A stretch of 64,000 nt of DNA, from positions 62,001 to 126,000 of the forward strand of contig NZ_JBHSFP010000015.1 of the NCBI RefSeq assembly GCF_042654065.1, given 5' to 3'. This document shows positions 48,945-56,875 of the stretch, piece after piece. The DNA comes from Sphaerisporangium dianthi. GTDB taxonomy: Bacteria; Actinomycetota; Actinomycetes; Streptosporangiales; Streptosporangiaceae. The notes beneath the pieces are model-generated. The model saw only the letters and a program-made list of their open reading frames with translations. It made no database searches and was not told the DNA's origin. Position numbers and translations under genes: made by a program. Every line of letters starts with the position of its first letter. Position 1 is the stretch's first letter.

Positions 48945-49780
48945 CCGAAGACCCGATCGGCGCAGCCCAGCGCCCCACCGCGGGCGAGGTGGGCCTGCAC
49001 AGGCAGGAACCCGGCACCGCCACGCCCGAGTCCGCCGGCCCGTCGCTGAACGTGCCGGAGGTCCACGCGCCTCCCAAGCCGTACGTGAAGCCCGTGGTCA
49101 GCCACGGCAGGGGAGACCCGCTCGCCGGACTGTCCGAGCCGCCGGAAAGGGCCGCCGCGGAGCAGGGCCGGACGCCCGAAGAGCCCGGCCGGACGCCCGG
49201 TGGGCTCCACCAGGCCGCCACCGGGCCCGGCCACGACTCGCCGAACGGCGATCGCGGAGGCACCCGCGTCTCCGAGGCCGACCGGCTGCGCGACGACATC
49301 GTGCACACCCGCGAAGAGCTCGGCCGCACGGTGGAGGCGCTCGCGCACAAGGTCGACGTGAAGTCCAGGGCGCAGCAGAAGATGGCCGACACCAAGGCCG
49401 TCGCCAGGCGGAAGGTCGCCGGCACCAAGGCCGCCGCCAAGGAGAAGGCCGCCGAGATGGCCGACCGCCTGCGCGGCGTCACCTCCCACACGCGCGCCGG
49501 CGCGCCGCCCGCGAGCACGGACTCCGAGATGGACACAGGGCTGGGCCTCGGCCCGGTCACGGCCCGCGAGCCGGTGCCCGAGCGGCTCAGGAGCATGGCG
49601 GAGGAGATGTCGGCCCAGGCCAGACGCCACCCCGGCGCGATCATCGCGGCGGGCGCCGCCACCGTGGCCGGAGCGGGCCTGCTCGCCTTGGTCCAGCGGC
49701 GCACCCGTCCGAGCACCTCCCACGAGGCCTGGCACGCGGCCCGGCGGGCCCGCGACCGCATGATGTCCCGCCACGGCTGA
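48941..49780 (+). CDS. DUF3618 domain protein
   Basis: 279 aa. Residues 1-105 are Pro/Gly-rich and probably disordered. The DUF3618 core follows at about 110-145 (ADRLRDDIVHTREELGRTVEALAHKVDVKSRAQQKM). After that comes an Ala/Lys-rich amphipathic helix (TKAVARRKVAGTKAAAKEKAAEMADRL). One membrane helix lies near the C-terminus (IIAAGAATVAGAGLLALV, about residues 238-255), with a basic tail. The function is unknown; the family occurs next to holin-X genes and is thought to work with them at the membrane. The ATG at 48941 overlaps the holin-X stop codon. Confidence 0.88.
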   Translation: MTEDPIGAAQRPTAGEVGLHRQEPGTATPESAGPSLNVPEVHAPPKPYVKPVVSHGRGDPLAGLSEPPERAAAEQGRTPEEPGRTPGGLHQAATGPGHDSPNGDRGGTRVSEADRLRDDIVHTREELGRTVEALAHKVDVKSRAQQKMADTKAVARRKVAGTKAAAKEKAAEMADRLRGVTSHTRAGAPPASTDSEMDTGLGLGPVTAREPVPERLRSMAEEMSAQARRHPGAIIAAGAATVAGAGLLALVQRRTRPSTSHEAWHAARRARDRMMSRHG

Positions 49781-50083
49781 CCCCGCGCGCCGCCCCGGCC
49801 CCGCGACGACCGCCGGGCCGGCGCGGCCGGGGACCGTCCGGTGACGCTCGCCGGGCCGGCGCGGCCGGGCAGCGTCCGGTGACGCCTCGTCATGCGGGCT
49901 CTCGGGCGGGCGATCTGCTGGGAAACAGCGGGTCATGGGCGGCATGTCGCAGTGGTGGACGGCGGCGGGGCGGGTGGATGCTCGAAGGTGTGCCGCCCGG
50001 CACCCGCCCGCCCCGCCGCCAGCCGCCGCGGAGCCCAGCCGCTCCGCCGTGCCCGTCGCGGCAGACCGCACGAGGTGAACCGC
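49781..50083. other. Intergenic stretch, no recognisable gene
   Basis: 303 bases between the DUF3618 gene and the HSL-type hydrolase. A short direct repeat of GCCGGGCCGGCGCGGCCGGG type occurs near 49810-49870 (two copies followed by GTCCGGTGACGC). No promoter or hairpin with strong support was seen. Confidence 0.4.
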
Positions 50084-51058
50084 ATGCCGCCGCATCCCAA
50101 CATGGACCCCGAGCTGGCCGCGGGGCTGGAGCACGCCTTCATCCCGCCGGTGGACTTCGCCCGGATGTCGCCGGGAGACCTGCCGGAGCTGCGCCGGCGG
50201 ATGGCCGGCGCGTTCGCGGACATGCCGCCGCTCACCGGGCCCGGCGTGACGACGGAGGACCGGTGGGTGCCGGGCCCCGACGGCGCGCCCGACCTCAGGG
50301 TCCGGATCTACCGCCCGGCCGAGCGCCGCGGCCCGCAGCCGCTGCCGTGCCTGTACTGGATCCACGGCGGCGGGATGATCCTCGGCCTGGTGGAGATGGA
50401 CGACGCCCGGGTGGCCGGCCTGGTGCGGGAGGTGGGCTGCGTGGCCGTGTCGGTGGACTACCGCCTGGCCCCCGAGCACCCGCACCCGGCTCCCGTCGAG
50501 GACTGCTACGCCGGCCTGGTGTGGACGGCGAAGAACGCCGGCGAACTCGGCGTCGACCCGTGCCGCATCGCCGTCGGCGGCGGGAGCGCGGGAGGTGGGC
50601 TGGCCGCGGGCACCGTCCTGCTGGCCCGCGACCGCGGCACCCCGGCCGTCGCCTTCCAGCTGCTGCTGTCGCCCATGCTCGACGACCGGGACGCCACCCC
50701 CTCTGCCGCGCGGTTCGAGGAGGCGGTGGCGTGGAACCGCGCCGCCAACGCCTTCGGATGGCGGATGCTGCTCGGGGACGCGGCCGGCGCCGAGGGCGTC
50801 CCGCCGTACGCCGCACCCGCCAGGGCCGCCGACCTGACCGGGCTGCCGCCCGCCTACATCGACGTCGGCGAGCTGGAGGTCTTCCGCGACGAGTGCGCCG
50901 ACTACGCCCGGCGGCTCGTCCAGGCGGAGGTGTCCACCGAGTTCCACCTGTACCCTGGCGCGTTCCACGGCTTCGACGCCCTGGTGCCGGGGGCCGAACT
51001 CAGCCGCAGGGCCACCGCGGAACGGGCGGCGGCCCTGCGCCGCGCGCTCAGCCGCTGA
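50084..51058 (+). CDS. Alpha/beta hydrolase of the hormone-sensitive-lipase (HSL) family
   Basis: 324 aa, soluble. The oxyanion motif HGGG lies at about residue 93 (YWIHGGGMILG). The nucleophile elbow reads GGGSAGG at about residue 167, where most members have GDSAGG. The catalytic aspartate is probably in IDVGELEVFRDE and the histidine in YPGAFHGFD. HSL enzymes hydrolyse short- to medium-chain esters. The ATG at 50084 follows CGAGGTGAA; longer in-frame starts upstream are not conserved. It is too distant and of the wrong type to be the missing NRPS thioesterase. It converges with a crcB operon, with a hairpin at the junction. Confidence 0.9.
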   Translation: MPPHPNMDPELAAGLEHAFIPPVDFARMSPGDLPELRRRMAGAFADMPPLTGPGVTTEDRWVPGPDGAPDLRVRIYRPAERRGPQPLPCLYWIHGGGMILGLVEMDDARVAGLVREVGCVAVSVDYRLAPEHPHPAPVEDCYAGLVWTAKNAGELGVDPCRIAVGGGSAGGGLAAGTVLLARDRGTPAVAFQLLLSPMLDDRDATPSAARFEEAVAWNRAANAFGWRMLLGDAAGAEGVPPYAAPARAADLTGLPPAYIDVGELEVFRDECADYARRLVQAEVSTEFHLYPGAFHGFDALVPGAELSRRATAERAAALRRALSR

Positions 51059-51078
51059 CCGCGCGCCCGCCGGTCAGC
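51054..51078. terminator. Hairpin between convergent hydrolase and crcB genes
   Basis: GCTGACCG (51054-51061) and CGGTCAGC (51071-51078) form a perfect 8-bp stem spanning the 15-bp gap between the two stop codons. It could terminate both transcripts. Confidence 0.55.
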
Positions 51079-51436
51079 CGGTGACCAGGCGGGCCAGCAG
51101 GGCGCCGCAGCCGGCGGCGGCGAGCCCGGCCGCGACGCCGGCGGCGACGTTGACGGCGGCGAGCAGCCGGGCGCCGTTCTGGATCAGGCGGAGCGTCTCG
51201 TAGCCGAAGGTCGAGTACGTGCTCAGCGCGCCGCAGAACCCGCTGCCGAGAAAGGCCATCGCCCCGTCGCCCGCGGGCAGCGCGACGAGGAAGCCCAGCA
51301 GCGCCGACCCGGCGACGTTCACGACGAACGTCCCGAAGGGGAAGGCCGCGTCGTGCATGCCCTGCACGGCGCGGTCGGTCAGGTAGCGCAGCGGCGCGCC
51401 CAGCGCCGCGCCCGCGGCCACGAGCAGCACGTTCAC
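51074..51436 (-). CDS. crcB: Fluoride channel subunit CrcB/Fluc
   Basis: 120 aa with four membrane helices. CrcB landmarks: GAPLRYLTDR in helix 1, PFGTFVVNVAGSALLGFL with the conserved asparagine in helix 2, and GFCGALSTYSTFGYET, the polar track and central sodium site, in helix 3. Known role: dimeric F- channel of the cytoplasmic membrane that lets toxic fluoride out. Its ATG overlaps the stop of the DUF190 gene (ATGA). With the second crcB in the same operon it probably forms a heterodimer, as paired CrcB genes of Gram-positives do. Confidence 0.95.
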   Translation of the reverse strand: MNVLLVAAGAALGAPLRYLTDRAVQGMHDAAFPFGTFVVNVAGSALLGFLVALPAGDGAMAFLGSGFCGALSTYSTFGYETLRLIQNGARLLAAVNVAAGVAAGLAAAGCGALLARLVTG

Positions 51437-51786
51437 GGTGCGGCCTCACCGCGCGGGGCGCCGTAGCGGATCACCTCGACCGGGTCCAGCACCACCAGCC
51501 CCTCGGTGACCAGCTCGTCGAGCTGGGGGAGGAAGGCACGGATCGGCTCCTCCGCGTCCACGATGACGATCACGACGGGGAGGTCCTCGGACAGCGACAG
51601 GATGCGGGAGGTGTGGATGCGCGAGGCGGCCCCGAAGCCCTCGATGCCGCGGACGACGCTGGCCCCGGCCAGCCCAGCCTCGCGGGCGCGGCGCACGATC
51701 TCGTGGTACAGCGGCCGATGGCGCCACTGGTCGGACTCACCGACGAAGATCGACAACCGGACGGCGGGACCCTCGATCTTCATCAT
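51433..51786 (-). CDS. DUF190 family protein
   Basis: 117 aa. The sequence has the DUF190 pattern: AVRLSIFVGESDQWRHRPLYHEIVRRAREAGLAGASVVRGIEGFGAASRIHT, then LSEDLPVVIVIVDAEEPIRAFLPQLDELV. The fold is ferredoxin-like and related to PII signalling proteins. DUF190 genes very often accompany crcB genes, and here it lies between two of them with ATGA overlaps at both ends, so the three are translated as a unit. It may modulate the fluoride channels in the cytoplasm, but the family function is not established. Confidence 0.92.
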   Translation of the reverse strand: MMKIEGPAVRLSIFVGESDQWRHRPLYHEIVRRAREAGLAGASVVRGIEGFGAASRIHTSRILSLSEDLPVVIVIVDAEEPIRAFLPQLDELVTEGLVVLDPVEVIRYGAPRGEAAP

Positions 51787-52202
51787 GACCGCCTCGTGCG
51801 GATCAGGCGCAGCGCCGCGCGCGTGAGCACGGCTCCGGCGTACACCGCGGGCACGGCGCACAGCACCGTCCCGGCCAGGTAGGCGAGCGCGACGCCGGGC
51901 GCGCCGGCGGCGGCCGCGCCGCCGATGTCCACGATGTACCCGGAGAAGGTGGTGTACCCGCCGAGTACCCCGACGCCGAGGAAGGGGCGCAGCAGCCGGT
52001 GCACCTGGCCGGCCTCGCTGATCGTGGTCATCAGGACCCCGATCAGCAGGCAGCCGGTGACGTTGATGGCGAAGGTCGCCCACGGGAAGCCGCCCGGCGG
52101 GTGCGGGAAGGCCGCGCCGATCCCGTATCGGGCCAGGGTGCCGGCCACCCCGCCCGCGGAGATCACGCCGAGCGTGGCCCACGGAGCCGGCGACGCTTTC
52201 AT
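51783..52202 (-). CDS. crcB: Fluoride channel subunit CrcB/Fluc (second paralogue)
   Basis: 139 aa with four membrane helices. Landmarks: GGVAGTLARYGIG in helix 1, GGFPWATFAINVTGCLLIGVL in helix 2, and GVLGGYTTFSGYIVDI in helix 3, where the usual TFSTF/TFSSF motif is TTFSGY. It is the first gene of the crcB-DUF190-crcB operon. Upstream there are only about 75 bp to the end of the convergent-orientation NAD kinase gene, and I see no fluoride riboswitch in that space. The operon may therefore be controlled by a simple promoter or be co-transcribed from further upstream. Confidence 0.95.
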   Translation of the reverse strand: MKASPAPWATLGVISAGGVAGTLARYGIGAAFPHPPGGFPWATFAINVTGCLLIGVLMTTISEAGQVHRLLRPFLGVGVLGGYTTFSGYIVDIGGAAAAGAPGVALAYLAGTVLCAVPAVYAGAVLTRAALRLIRTRRS

Positions 52203-52276
52203 GAACCGACCTTATCGGCGGGCGCCGGACGGACCGGTCGCCGGGTCGCCGAGGTGGCGCGCGGGACGCCGGGGCG

Positions 52277-53140
52277 TCAGTCGACCTCGGCGCTGCCGCT
52301 GACCCGCAGCTTGCGCCGGGCCCGCTCGTAGAAGGTGGTGGTGCCGAGCCGGACCACGCGGCCGGCGGAGCGCACGGCCGTCACGGTGAGCCGGTCGCCC
52401 GGCGCCAGGTGCCCGCCGACCGAGCCGTCCACCTCGACGGCGAGCTGCCCGCTGCTCGGCAGCAGCTCCAGCATGACCTCCTCGTCGGCCGACAGCACAA
52501 GGGCCCGGTTGAACGACGAGTGGGCCGCCGCCGGGACCACGAGGAACCCTTCGACCAGCGGGGAGACCAGCGGGCCGCCGGCCGAGAAGTTGTAGGCGGT
52601 CGAACCGGTGGCCGTGGCCACGATGACCGCGTCGGAGGCGTAGCGGACGAAAGGGTGGCCGGCCACCGAGATCGACACCGCCGACAGCCCTTCGCCGGGG
52701 ATGCGCACCAGCGCGATGTCGTTGAAGGCGGTGATCACCTCGCCGTCCGGCATGTGGGCGCGCACCGCCATGCGGGGCTCGACGGTGAAACGGTGGTCGT
52801 CGATGGCCGAGAGCGCGGGCGGCAGCTCGTCGACGTCGATCTCGGCGAGGAAGCCGAGCTTGCCGAGGTTGACGCCGAGGACGGGGGTGGAGCGCCCGGA
52901 GGCCAGCCGCATGGTGCGCAGCATCGTGCCGTCGCCGCCCAGGCTCACCAGCAGGTCGGCGCGTTCGGCCAGGGTCGCGGCGTCCACGCGCACGGCGCTG
53001 CAGTCGATGCGGTCGACCTCCTCCGGCAGGCCGAGTACGGTGACGGCTCTGGTGCGGGCCCACTCGACGATCGTGTCGATGGCCTCCTTGGAGTCACGCT
53101 GAGGGTGCAGCACCAGCCCTACGGTCTTGACCATGCCCAT
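52277..53140 (-). CDS. nadK: NAD kinase
   Basis: 287 aa. Diagnostic motifs: LLVSLGGDGTMLRTMRL (the GGDGT phosphate-binding motif, near residue 89), NLGKLGFLAEI, AFNDIALVR (NE/D motif) and ATATGSTAYNFSAGGPLV with the conserved GSTAY. Known reaction: ATP- (or polyphosphate-) dependent phosphorylation of NAD to NADP in the cytoplasm, normally essential. Start: the ATG at 53140 or the in-frame ATG two codons later; a TACAGT -10 seven bases upstream suggests a leaderless transcript starting at 53140. recN, its usual neighbour in actinomycetes, is not present here. Confidence 0.95.
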   Translation of the reverse strand: MGMVKTVGLVLHPQRDSKEAIDTIVEWARTRAVTVLGLPEEVDRIDCSAVRVDAATLAERADLLVSLGGDGTMLRTMRLASGRSTPVLGVNLGKLGFLAEIDVDELPPALSAIDDHRFTVEPRMAVRAHMPDGEVITAFNDIALVRIPGEGLSAVSISVAGHPFVRYASDAVIVATATGSTAYNFSAGGPLVSPLVEGFLVVPAAAHSSFNRALVLSADEEVMLELLPSSGQLAVEVDGSVGGHLAPGDRLTVTAVRSAGRVVRLGTTTFYERARRKLRVSGSAEVD

Positions 53141-53147
53141 GCGCGCA

Positions 53148-53153
53148 ACTGTA
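53148..53153 (-). promoter_or_regulatory. Candidate leaderless -10 (TACAGT) for nadK
   Basis: Read on the reverse strand, TACAGT ends seven bases before the nadK ATG at 53140, with no Shine-Dalgarno between them. The remaining sequence to 53474 (upstream of lsr2) holds no recognisable gene. Confidence 0.4.
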
Positions 53154-53474
53154 CGGGGACCCGCGGACCGCCGGACGCCGGTGTCCCGCGTCCGTGCGCG
53201 GGCCGCCGGTCCGAGAAAACGCGCCGGGTGAACGAGACCGGCGCGTTGTGCGGCGAGAAGGCGGCCGTCACATCGATTGTGTAGTCGACACCATCCGCGA
53301 TCGCCTATTTAAGTGGTGCTGACACCAGTTTGGTCGTCGACGGACCACCGTTCGGCGCAGGTGACGCGCTGGTCGGCGCGGATAAACGGCGGTCGCGCCG
53401 AAACCTCGCTAACTTAGCCAAGAGGCGGCCAATGCGCAGCCCTGTTCCGCGCGTGGGAGGCCGCGGAAATCGGG

Positions 53475-53480
53475 TATATT
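53475..53480 (+). promoter_or_regulatory. Candidate -10 (TATATT) of the lsr2 promoter
   Basis: TATATT lies about 40 bp upstream of the lsr2 ATG in a locally AT-rich patch. The -35 region is weak. It would give a leader of about 30 bases containing the GAAAGGAG ribosome site. Confidence 0.5.
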
Positions 53481-53519
53481 CTTGAGGTGTTGAACTAAGC
53501 CCTGTGAAAGGAGTGGAAG

Positions 53520-53852
53520 ATGGCGACACAGATCCAGACGCTTCTCATCGACGACCTGGAAGGCGGCGAAGCAAAAGAGACCGTGGTCTTCGCGATTGAC
53601 GGCACCAGCTACGAGATCGATCTGAACGACAAAAACGCCAGGAATCTCCGCGAGGCTCTTTCGCCTTTCGTCTCCAGCGCTCGCCGGGCCGAGAGCGCCC
53701 CCGCGAGGGGGCGCAAGCGTGGCGGCTCCCAGCGTCCCTCTCGCGACAAAAGCTCCGAGATCCGCGCATGGGCCAAGGCGCATGGCCTGAACGTCAGCGA
53801 GCGGGGCCGCATCGCCTCGCACATCGTGGCACAGTACGAAGCGGCTCAGTGA
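53520..53852 (+). CDS. lsr2: Lsr2 nucleoid-associated protein
   Basis: 110 aa. The N-terminal dimerisation domain reads MATQIQTLLIDDLEGGEAKETVVFAIDG, then YEIDLNDKNARNLREALSPFV. A basic Ala/Arg/Ser hinge follows (residues 52-78). The C-terminal DNA-binding domain reads IRAWAKAHGLNVSERGRIASHIVAQYEAA, with the AT-hook-like RGR in the minor-groove-binding loop. Known role: bridges and silences AT-rich and horizontally acquired DNA in actinobacteria. It has a strong GAAAGGAG ribosome site. It stands alone, with a 1.1-kb region without a recognisable gene downstream. Confidence 0.97.
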   Translation: MATQIQTLLIDDLEGGEAKETVVFAIDGTSYEIDLNDKNARNLREALSPFVSSARRAESAPARGRKRGGSQRPSRDKSSEIRAWAKAHGLNVSERGRIASHIVAQYEAAQ

Positions 53853-54972
53853 ATGATTAACCCGTACCGCCCGGTTTAGTCGCCCGGCGAGCGTGTGATC
53901 CGGCGTCTGGATCACCGCACGGGGACCGCTTTTGCGGCCGCCGTGCTCGCAGCGGGCCGAGGCCGTCCGAGTGGGGAGGACGGCCCCGCCCGACCTCCGC
54001 CGTCCATGGACGGTGGGGCTGACCTGCGGCTATCCAGCGTCCATGCGCGTCCGCGGGGCCGGCTGCTCCGCGCGGCCGCGGGCCGTCATTCGCCAGAGAG
54101 TAGTGCTGACTTCAGCGATTTTGTCACTATGAGCACTATTCCTTACCGTCGTTACGTGTTACCCGTGCCGCCGCCCGGCTCTGGAGGAGTTCCCGGAAAT
54201 CAGGGCAGGCCGCACGCCGCCGGCAGGGCGGCTTTCCGCGCTTAACGGATGCCAGAGGACGTCGATCACCGCACAACAAGCGCTCCCGCGCCTTGGCGCC
54301 CCCGTGACGGCCGGGTATGCCGGTGCCGGCACCCATGCCAATCCGAACTCATCCGGCCGGCGCATGACGCTTGACGCGCCGGCCTTACCCCGGTCACCAT
54401 CTTGTGATAGCGCTTCCGCCTCGGCCCTCTCGTGCGCGCCCGCCCGCCGGAGGCCGCCGAACCGGTCCGGCGAGGGCCGGCGCCGAACCCGCCCTGACCT
54501 CGCGGCCCCGTAATGGAATGACCGCGGCGGGCGAGAGATTGTCCCGGCATTTCCCTGGTCCGGTCAATCGGACCCGGCGTGGCGAGGAGGCCCGGCTGTC
54601 CGCTTCCGGACATTCGCCGTCACGGCCCCTGCCCAATCCGCCGTGTTACACGCCAGTGCGATAACGCAATGTCGCCCCACGGGTCTATTGACCGCCCGCC
54701 GCGCACGCGAATGCCCTCCCGTACCTTTGCGGCCGTGTGGTCCTGCGTATGGCGGTATGTCGCACCTTTCCACTCCTATAAGTCATAGGAGCATGCCCCC
54801 CGCGCCCGGGGGGCCGCGGCCGCCAGGGCCGGACGAGGGCATCACGCGGCCTGTGGTGGCCACGACGCGATCAGTGCGGCGTCAACTCCTCCTCAAGTGA
54901 CCAGGGCATTGACGTAGCCCCGGGTCGGAACGGGTAGCCATCGAGCAGTTGTCCATCAAGGGGGAGAGGGCA
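53853..54972. other. 1.1-kb region without a recognisable gene downstream of lsr2
   Basis: I found no convincing gene on either strand: the open frames are short, lack ribosome sites with conserved products, and overlap one another. No tRNA or rRNA was recognised. A patch near 54100-54165 is less GC-rich. A perfect inverted repeat CTCCTAT-AAGTC-ATAGGAG lies at 54773-54791. The end of the region should contain the promoter of the gene at 54973. A non-coding RNA or a remnant of a decayed gene cannot be excluded. Confidence 0.5.
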
Positions 54973-55446
54973 ATGAAACATGCTGTTCTGGGGGCGATGT
55001 CGCTTGGGGGCATCGGCCTGGGCGTGATGCGGTGGCTCTCGTCGCGCCGTACCAAGGCAAGGGCGCACCAGGCGGCGGGCCGCTGGCTGATGGTCACGGT
55101 CAACCGCCGTCCGGAGGAAGTGGTGGCCGAAGGGCGGCTCCCCGAGCCGTTGGCACGGCTGGGCGACACCATCGAGGTGCGGATCCGCGAGGCACCCGGC
55201 GGGCGCGGCACCGAACTCGGCGCCCGCCCGCTGGCGTCGACGCCCACGGGCGTCACGGAGGTGCTCGCCCGCCTCGGCGGCGAAGACCCGCGTCAGGCGG
55301 TGCGAAGGGCTCTGAGGGAGTCCAAGTGCATGATCGAGACCGGGGAGGTGCTGCGGCCGGAGGCGCCGGCGACCACGCGGCACACTCCCGCCGGTCGGAT
55401 ACTGGATCTCGCGGCGCAGCGCGCGGGCGGGGAGGGACGGCTGTGA
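54973..55446 (+). CDS. Conserved-type hypothetical protein coupled to the alcohol dehydrogenase
   Basis: 157 aa; I do not recognise its family with confidence. Residues 1-22 form a short hydrophobic segment (AVLGAMSLGGIGLGVMRWL) followed by SSRRTKARA, so it may be a membrane anchor or signal-anchor. The core (AAGRWLMVTVNRRPEEVVAEGRLPEPLARLGDTIEVRIREAPGGRGTELGARP) resembles the start and strands of SRPBCC/polyketide-cyclase-like proteins found beside similar dehydrogenases, but it is short. The C-terminus has an ALRESKCMIETGEVL segment also seen near such proteins. The ATG follows GGGGGAGAGGG. Its stop overlaps the GTG of the dehydrogenase (GTGA), so the two are translationally coupled and probably act in one pathway. 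Confidence 0.7.
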   Translation: MKHAVLGAMSLGGIGLGVMRWLSSRRTKARAHQAAGRWLMVTVNRRPEEVVAEGRLPEPLARLGDTIEVRIREAPGGRGTELGARPLASTPTGVTEVLARLGGEDPRQAVRRALRESKCMIETGEVLRPEAPATTRHTPAGRILDLAAQRAGGEGRL

Positions 55447-56618
55447 GGGCACTGTGCTGGCAGGGTGTGAACGATCTGTCGGTGGAGCGCGTCCCCGATC
55501 CGCGGATCGTCAACGCCCAGGACGCCATCGTCAAGGTCGACCTCACCACGACCTGCGGATCCGACCTGCACCTGCTGGGAGGCTACATCCCGGCCATGAG
55601 GGCGGGCGACGTCATCGGGCACGAGTTCCTCGGCGAGATCGTCGAGGTCGGCACGGAGGTGCGCAGGCACAAGATCGGCGACCGCGTGGTCGTGGCCTCG
55701 ATCATCGGCTGCGGACGCTGCTGGTACTGCGAGAACGACATGTGGTCCGCGTGCGACAACTCCAACACCGAGCCGGCGTTCACCGACATGATCTACGGGC
55801 AGACGATCAGCGGCATCTACGGCTACTCCCACATCACGGGCGGCTACAGGGGCAGCCACGCGCAGTACGTGCGGGTCCCGTTCGCGGACTTCGGCGCCTT
55901 CTCCGTGCCCGACGGGGTGAGCGACATGGACGCGCTGTTCTGCTCGGACGCGGCGCCGACCGGCTGGATGGGCGCCGACCTCGGCGGGGTCAAGCCCGGC
56001 GACGTGGTCGCGGTGTGGGGGTGCGGCGGGGTGGGCCAGATGGCGGCGCGCGCGGCGATGCTCCTCGGCGCCGAGCGCGTGATCGCCATCGACCGCTACC
56101 CCGAGCGCATGATGATGACCGAGCGCCACGTGGGAGCCGAGACGCTCGACTACACCCGCACCGACGTGGTGGCCGAGCTCAAGGAGCGCTCGGGCGGCCG
56201 GGGGCCGGACGTCTGCATCGAGGCGGTCGGGCTGGAGGCGCACAGCACCGGGCCGCAGCGCCTGTACGACAGGGCCAAGCAGCGGATGGGCCTGCAGCTC
56301 GACCGCCCGGCCGCGGTGCGCGAGGCCATCTACGCCTGCCGCAAGGGCGGATCGGTCTTCGTGCTGGGCGTCTTCGCCGGGCTGGTCGACAAGTTCCCGC
56401 TCGGCGCGATGATGAACAAGGGGCTGACCGTCAGGGGGGCACAGCAGCACGGGCAGCGCTACATACCGAAGCTGCTCGACCTGGTGCGCAAGGGAGAACT
56501 GCGCACGGCGCACATGGCGACGCACACGATGCCCCTGGAGCAGGCGCCGCGGGGCTACGACATGTTCAAGAACAAGAAGGACGGCTGCGTGCGCGCGGTC
56601 TTCCGGCCCTGGGCCTAA
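55443..56618 (+). CDS. Zinc-dependent alcohol/formaldehyde-type dehydrogenase (MDR superfamily)
   Basis: 391 aa. Catalytic zinc ligands are visible in CGSDLHLL (cysteine near residue 37) and GHEFLGE. The structural zinc site is the four-cysteine lobe GCGRCWYCENDMWSACDN near residues 90-107. The Rossmann motif is VWGCGGVGQMAARAAMLLGA, with a following aspartate (AIDRYPER) that favours NAD(H). The middle insert (GGYRGSHAQYVRVPFADFGAFSVPDGV) and the HSTGPQRLYDRAKQRMG segment are typical of the glutathione-independent formaldehyde-dehydrogenase-like group. Substrate unknown. GTG start overlaps the preceding stop. Related dehydrogenases accompany OsdR/DosR-type stress clusters, which fits the next genes. 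A hairpin follows. Confidence 0.92.
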   Translation: MRALCWQGVNDLSVERVPDPRIVNAQDAIVKVDLTTTCGSDLHLLGGYIPAMRAGDVIGHEFLGEIVEVGTEVRRHKIGDRVVVASIIGCGRCWYCENDMWSACDNSNTEPAFTDMIYGQTISGIYGYSHITGGYRGSHAQYVRVPFADFGAFSVPDGVSDMDALFCSDAAPTGWMGADLGGVKPGDVVAVWGCGGVGQMAARAAMLLGAERVIAIDRYPERMMMTERHVGAETLDYTRTDVVAELKERSGGRGPDVCIEAVGLEAHSTGPQRLYDRAKQRMGLQLDRPAAVREAIYACRKGGSVFVLGVFAGLVDKFPLGAMMNKGLTVRGAQQHGQRYIPKLLDLVRKGELRTAHMATHTMPLEQAPRGYDMFKNKKDGCVRAVFRPWA

Positions 56619-56642
56619 CCGGCCCGCCTCGGACGGGCCGGT
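56618..56642 (+). terminator. Hairpin terminator after the alcohol dehydrogenase
   Basis: ACCGGCCCG, a seven-base loop, and CGGGCCGGT form a perfect 9-bp stem that begins at the last base of the stop codon. The universal stress gene that follows therefore probably has its own promoter. Nothing further was recognised up to 56875. Confidence 0.65.
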
Positions 56643-56875
56643 GCGCCGGGGCGGGCCGCCTCGCCCGGGCGCACCGGCCGCACGGCCGGGCCCGAGCGGG
56701 CGCGCACGCGGCCGACGGCGTCGTCGAGGCCGGCGACCGGCTCGGCTTCACGACCGGCGACGTGATCGGCGTGCCCCGCCGGGCCTCATGAGCCGCCCAC
56801 CGCCGTCCTGCGGGGAGGGCGCGCGACACCGCGCCGCTTCGCCATGTGATGGTGGAGGTCCGAGGGAGGTGCGGT

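Noticed and set aside
50084..51058. HSL-type hydrolase as the missing NRPS thioesterase
   Set aside because: It lies outside the iron-box-controlled operons, has the HGGG motif of the HSL family and no type II thioesterase signature.
52203..52276. Fluoride riboswitch before the crcB operon
   Set aside because: The gap is only 74 bp and I could not find the conserved pseudoknot elements by eye.
56643..56791. Possible remnant coding frame ending GDRLGFTTGDVIGVPRRAS between the dehydrogenase and USP genes
   Set aside because: It faintly resembles the end of pyruvate kinase, but there is no start, no ribosome site and no upstream homology; too weak to annotate.
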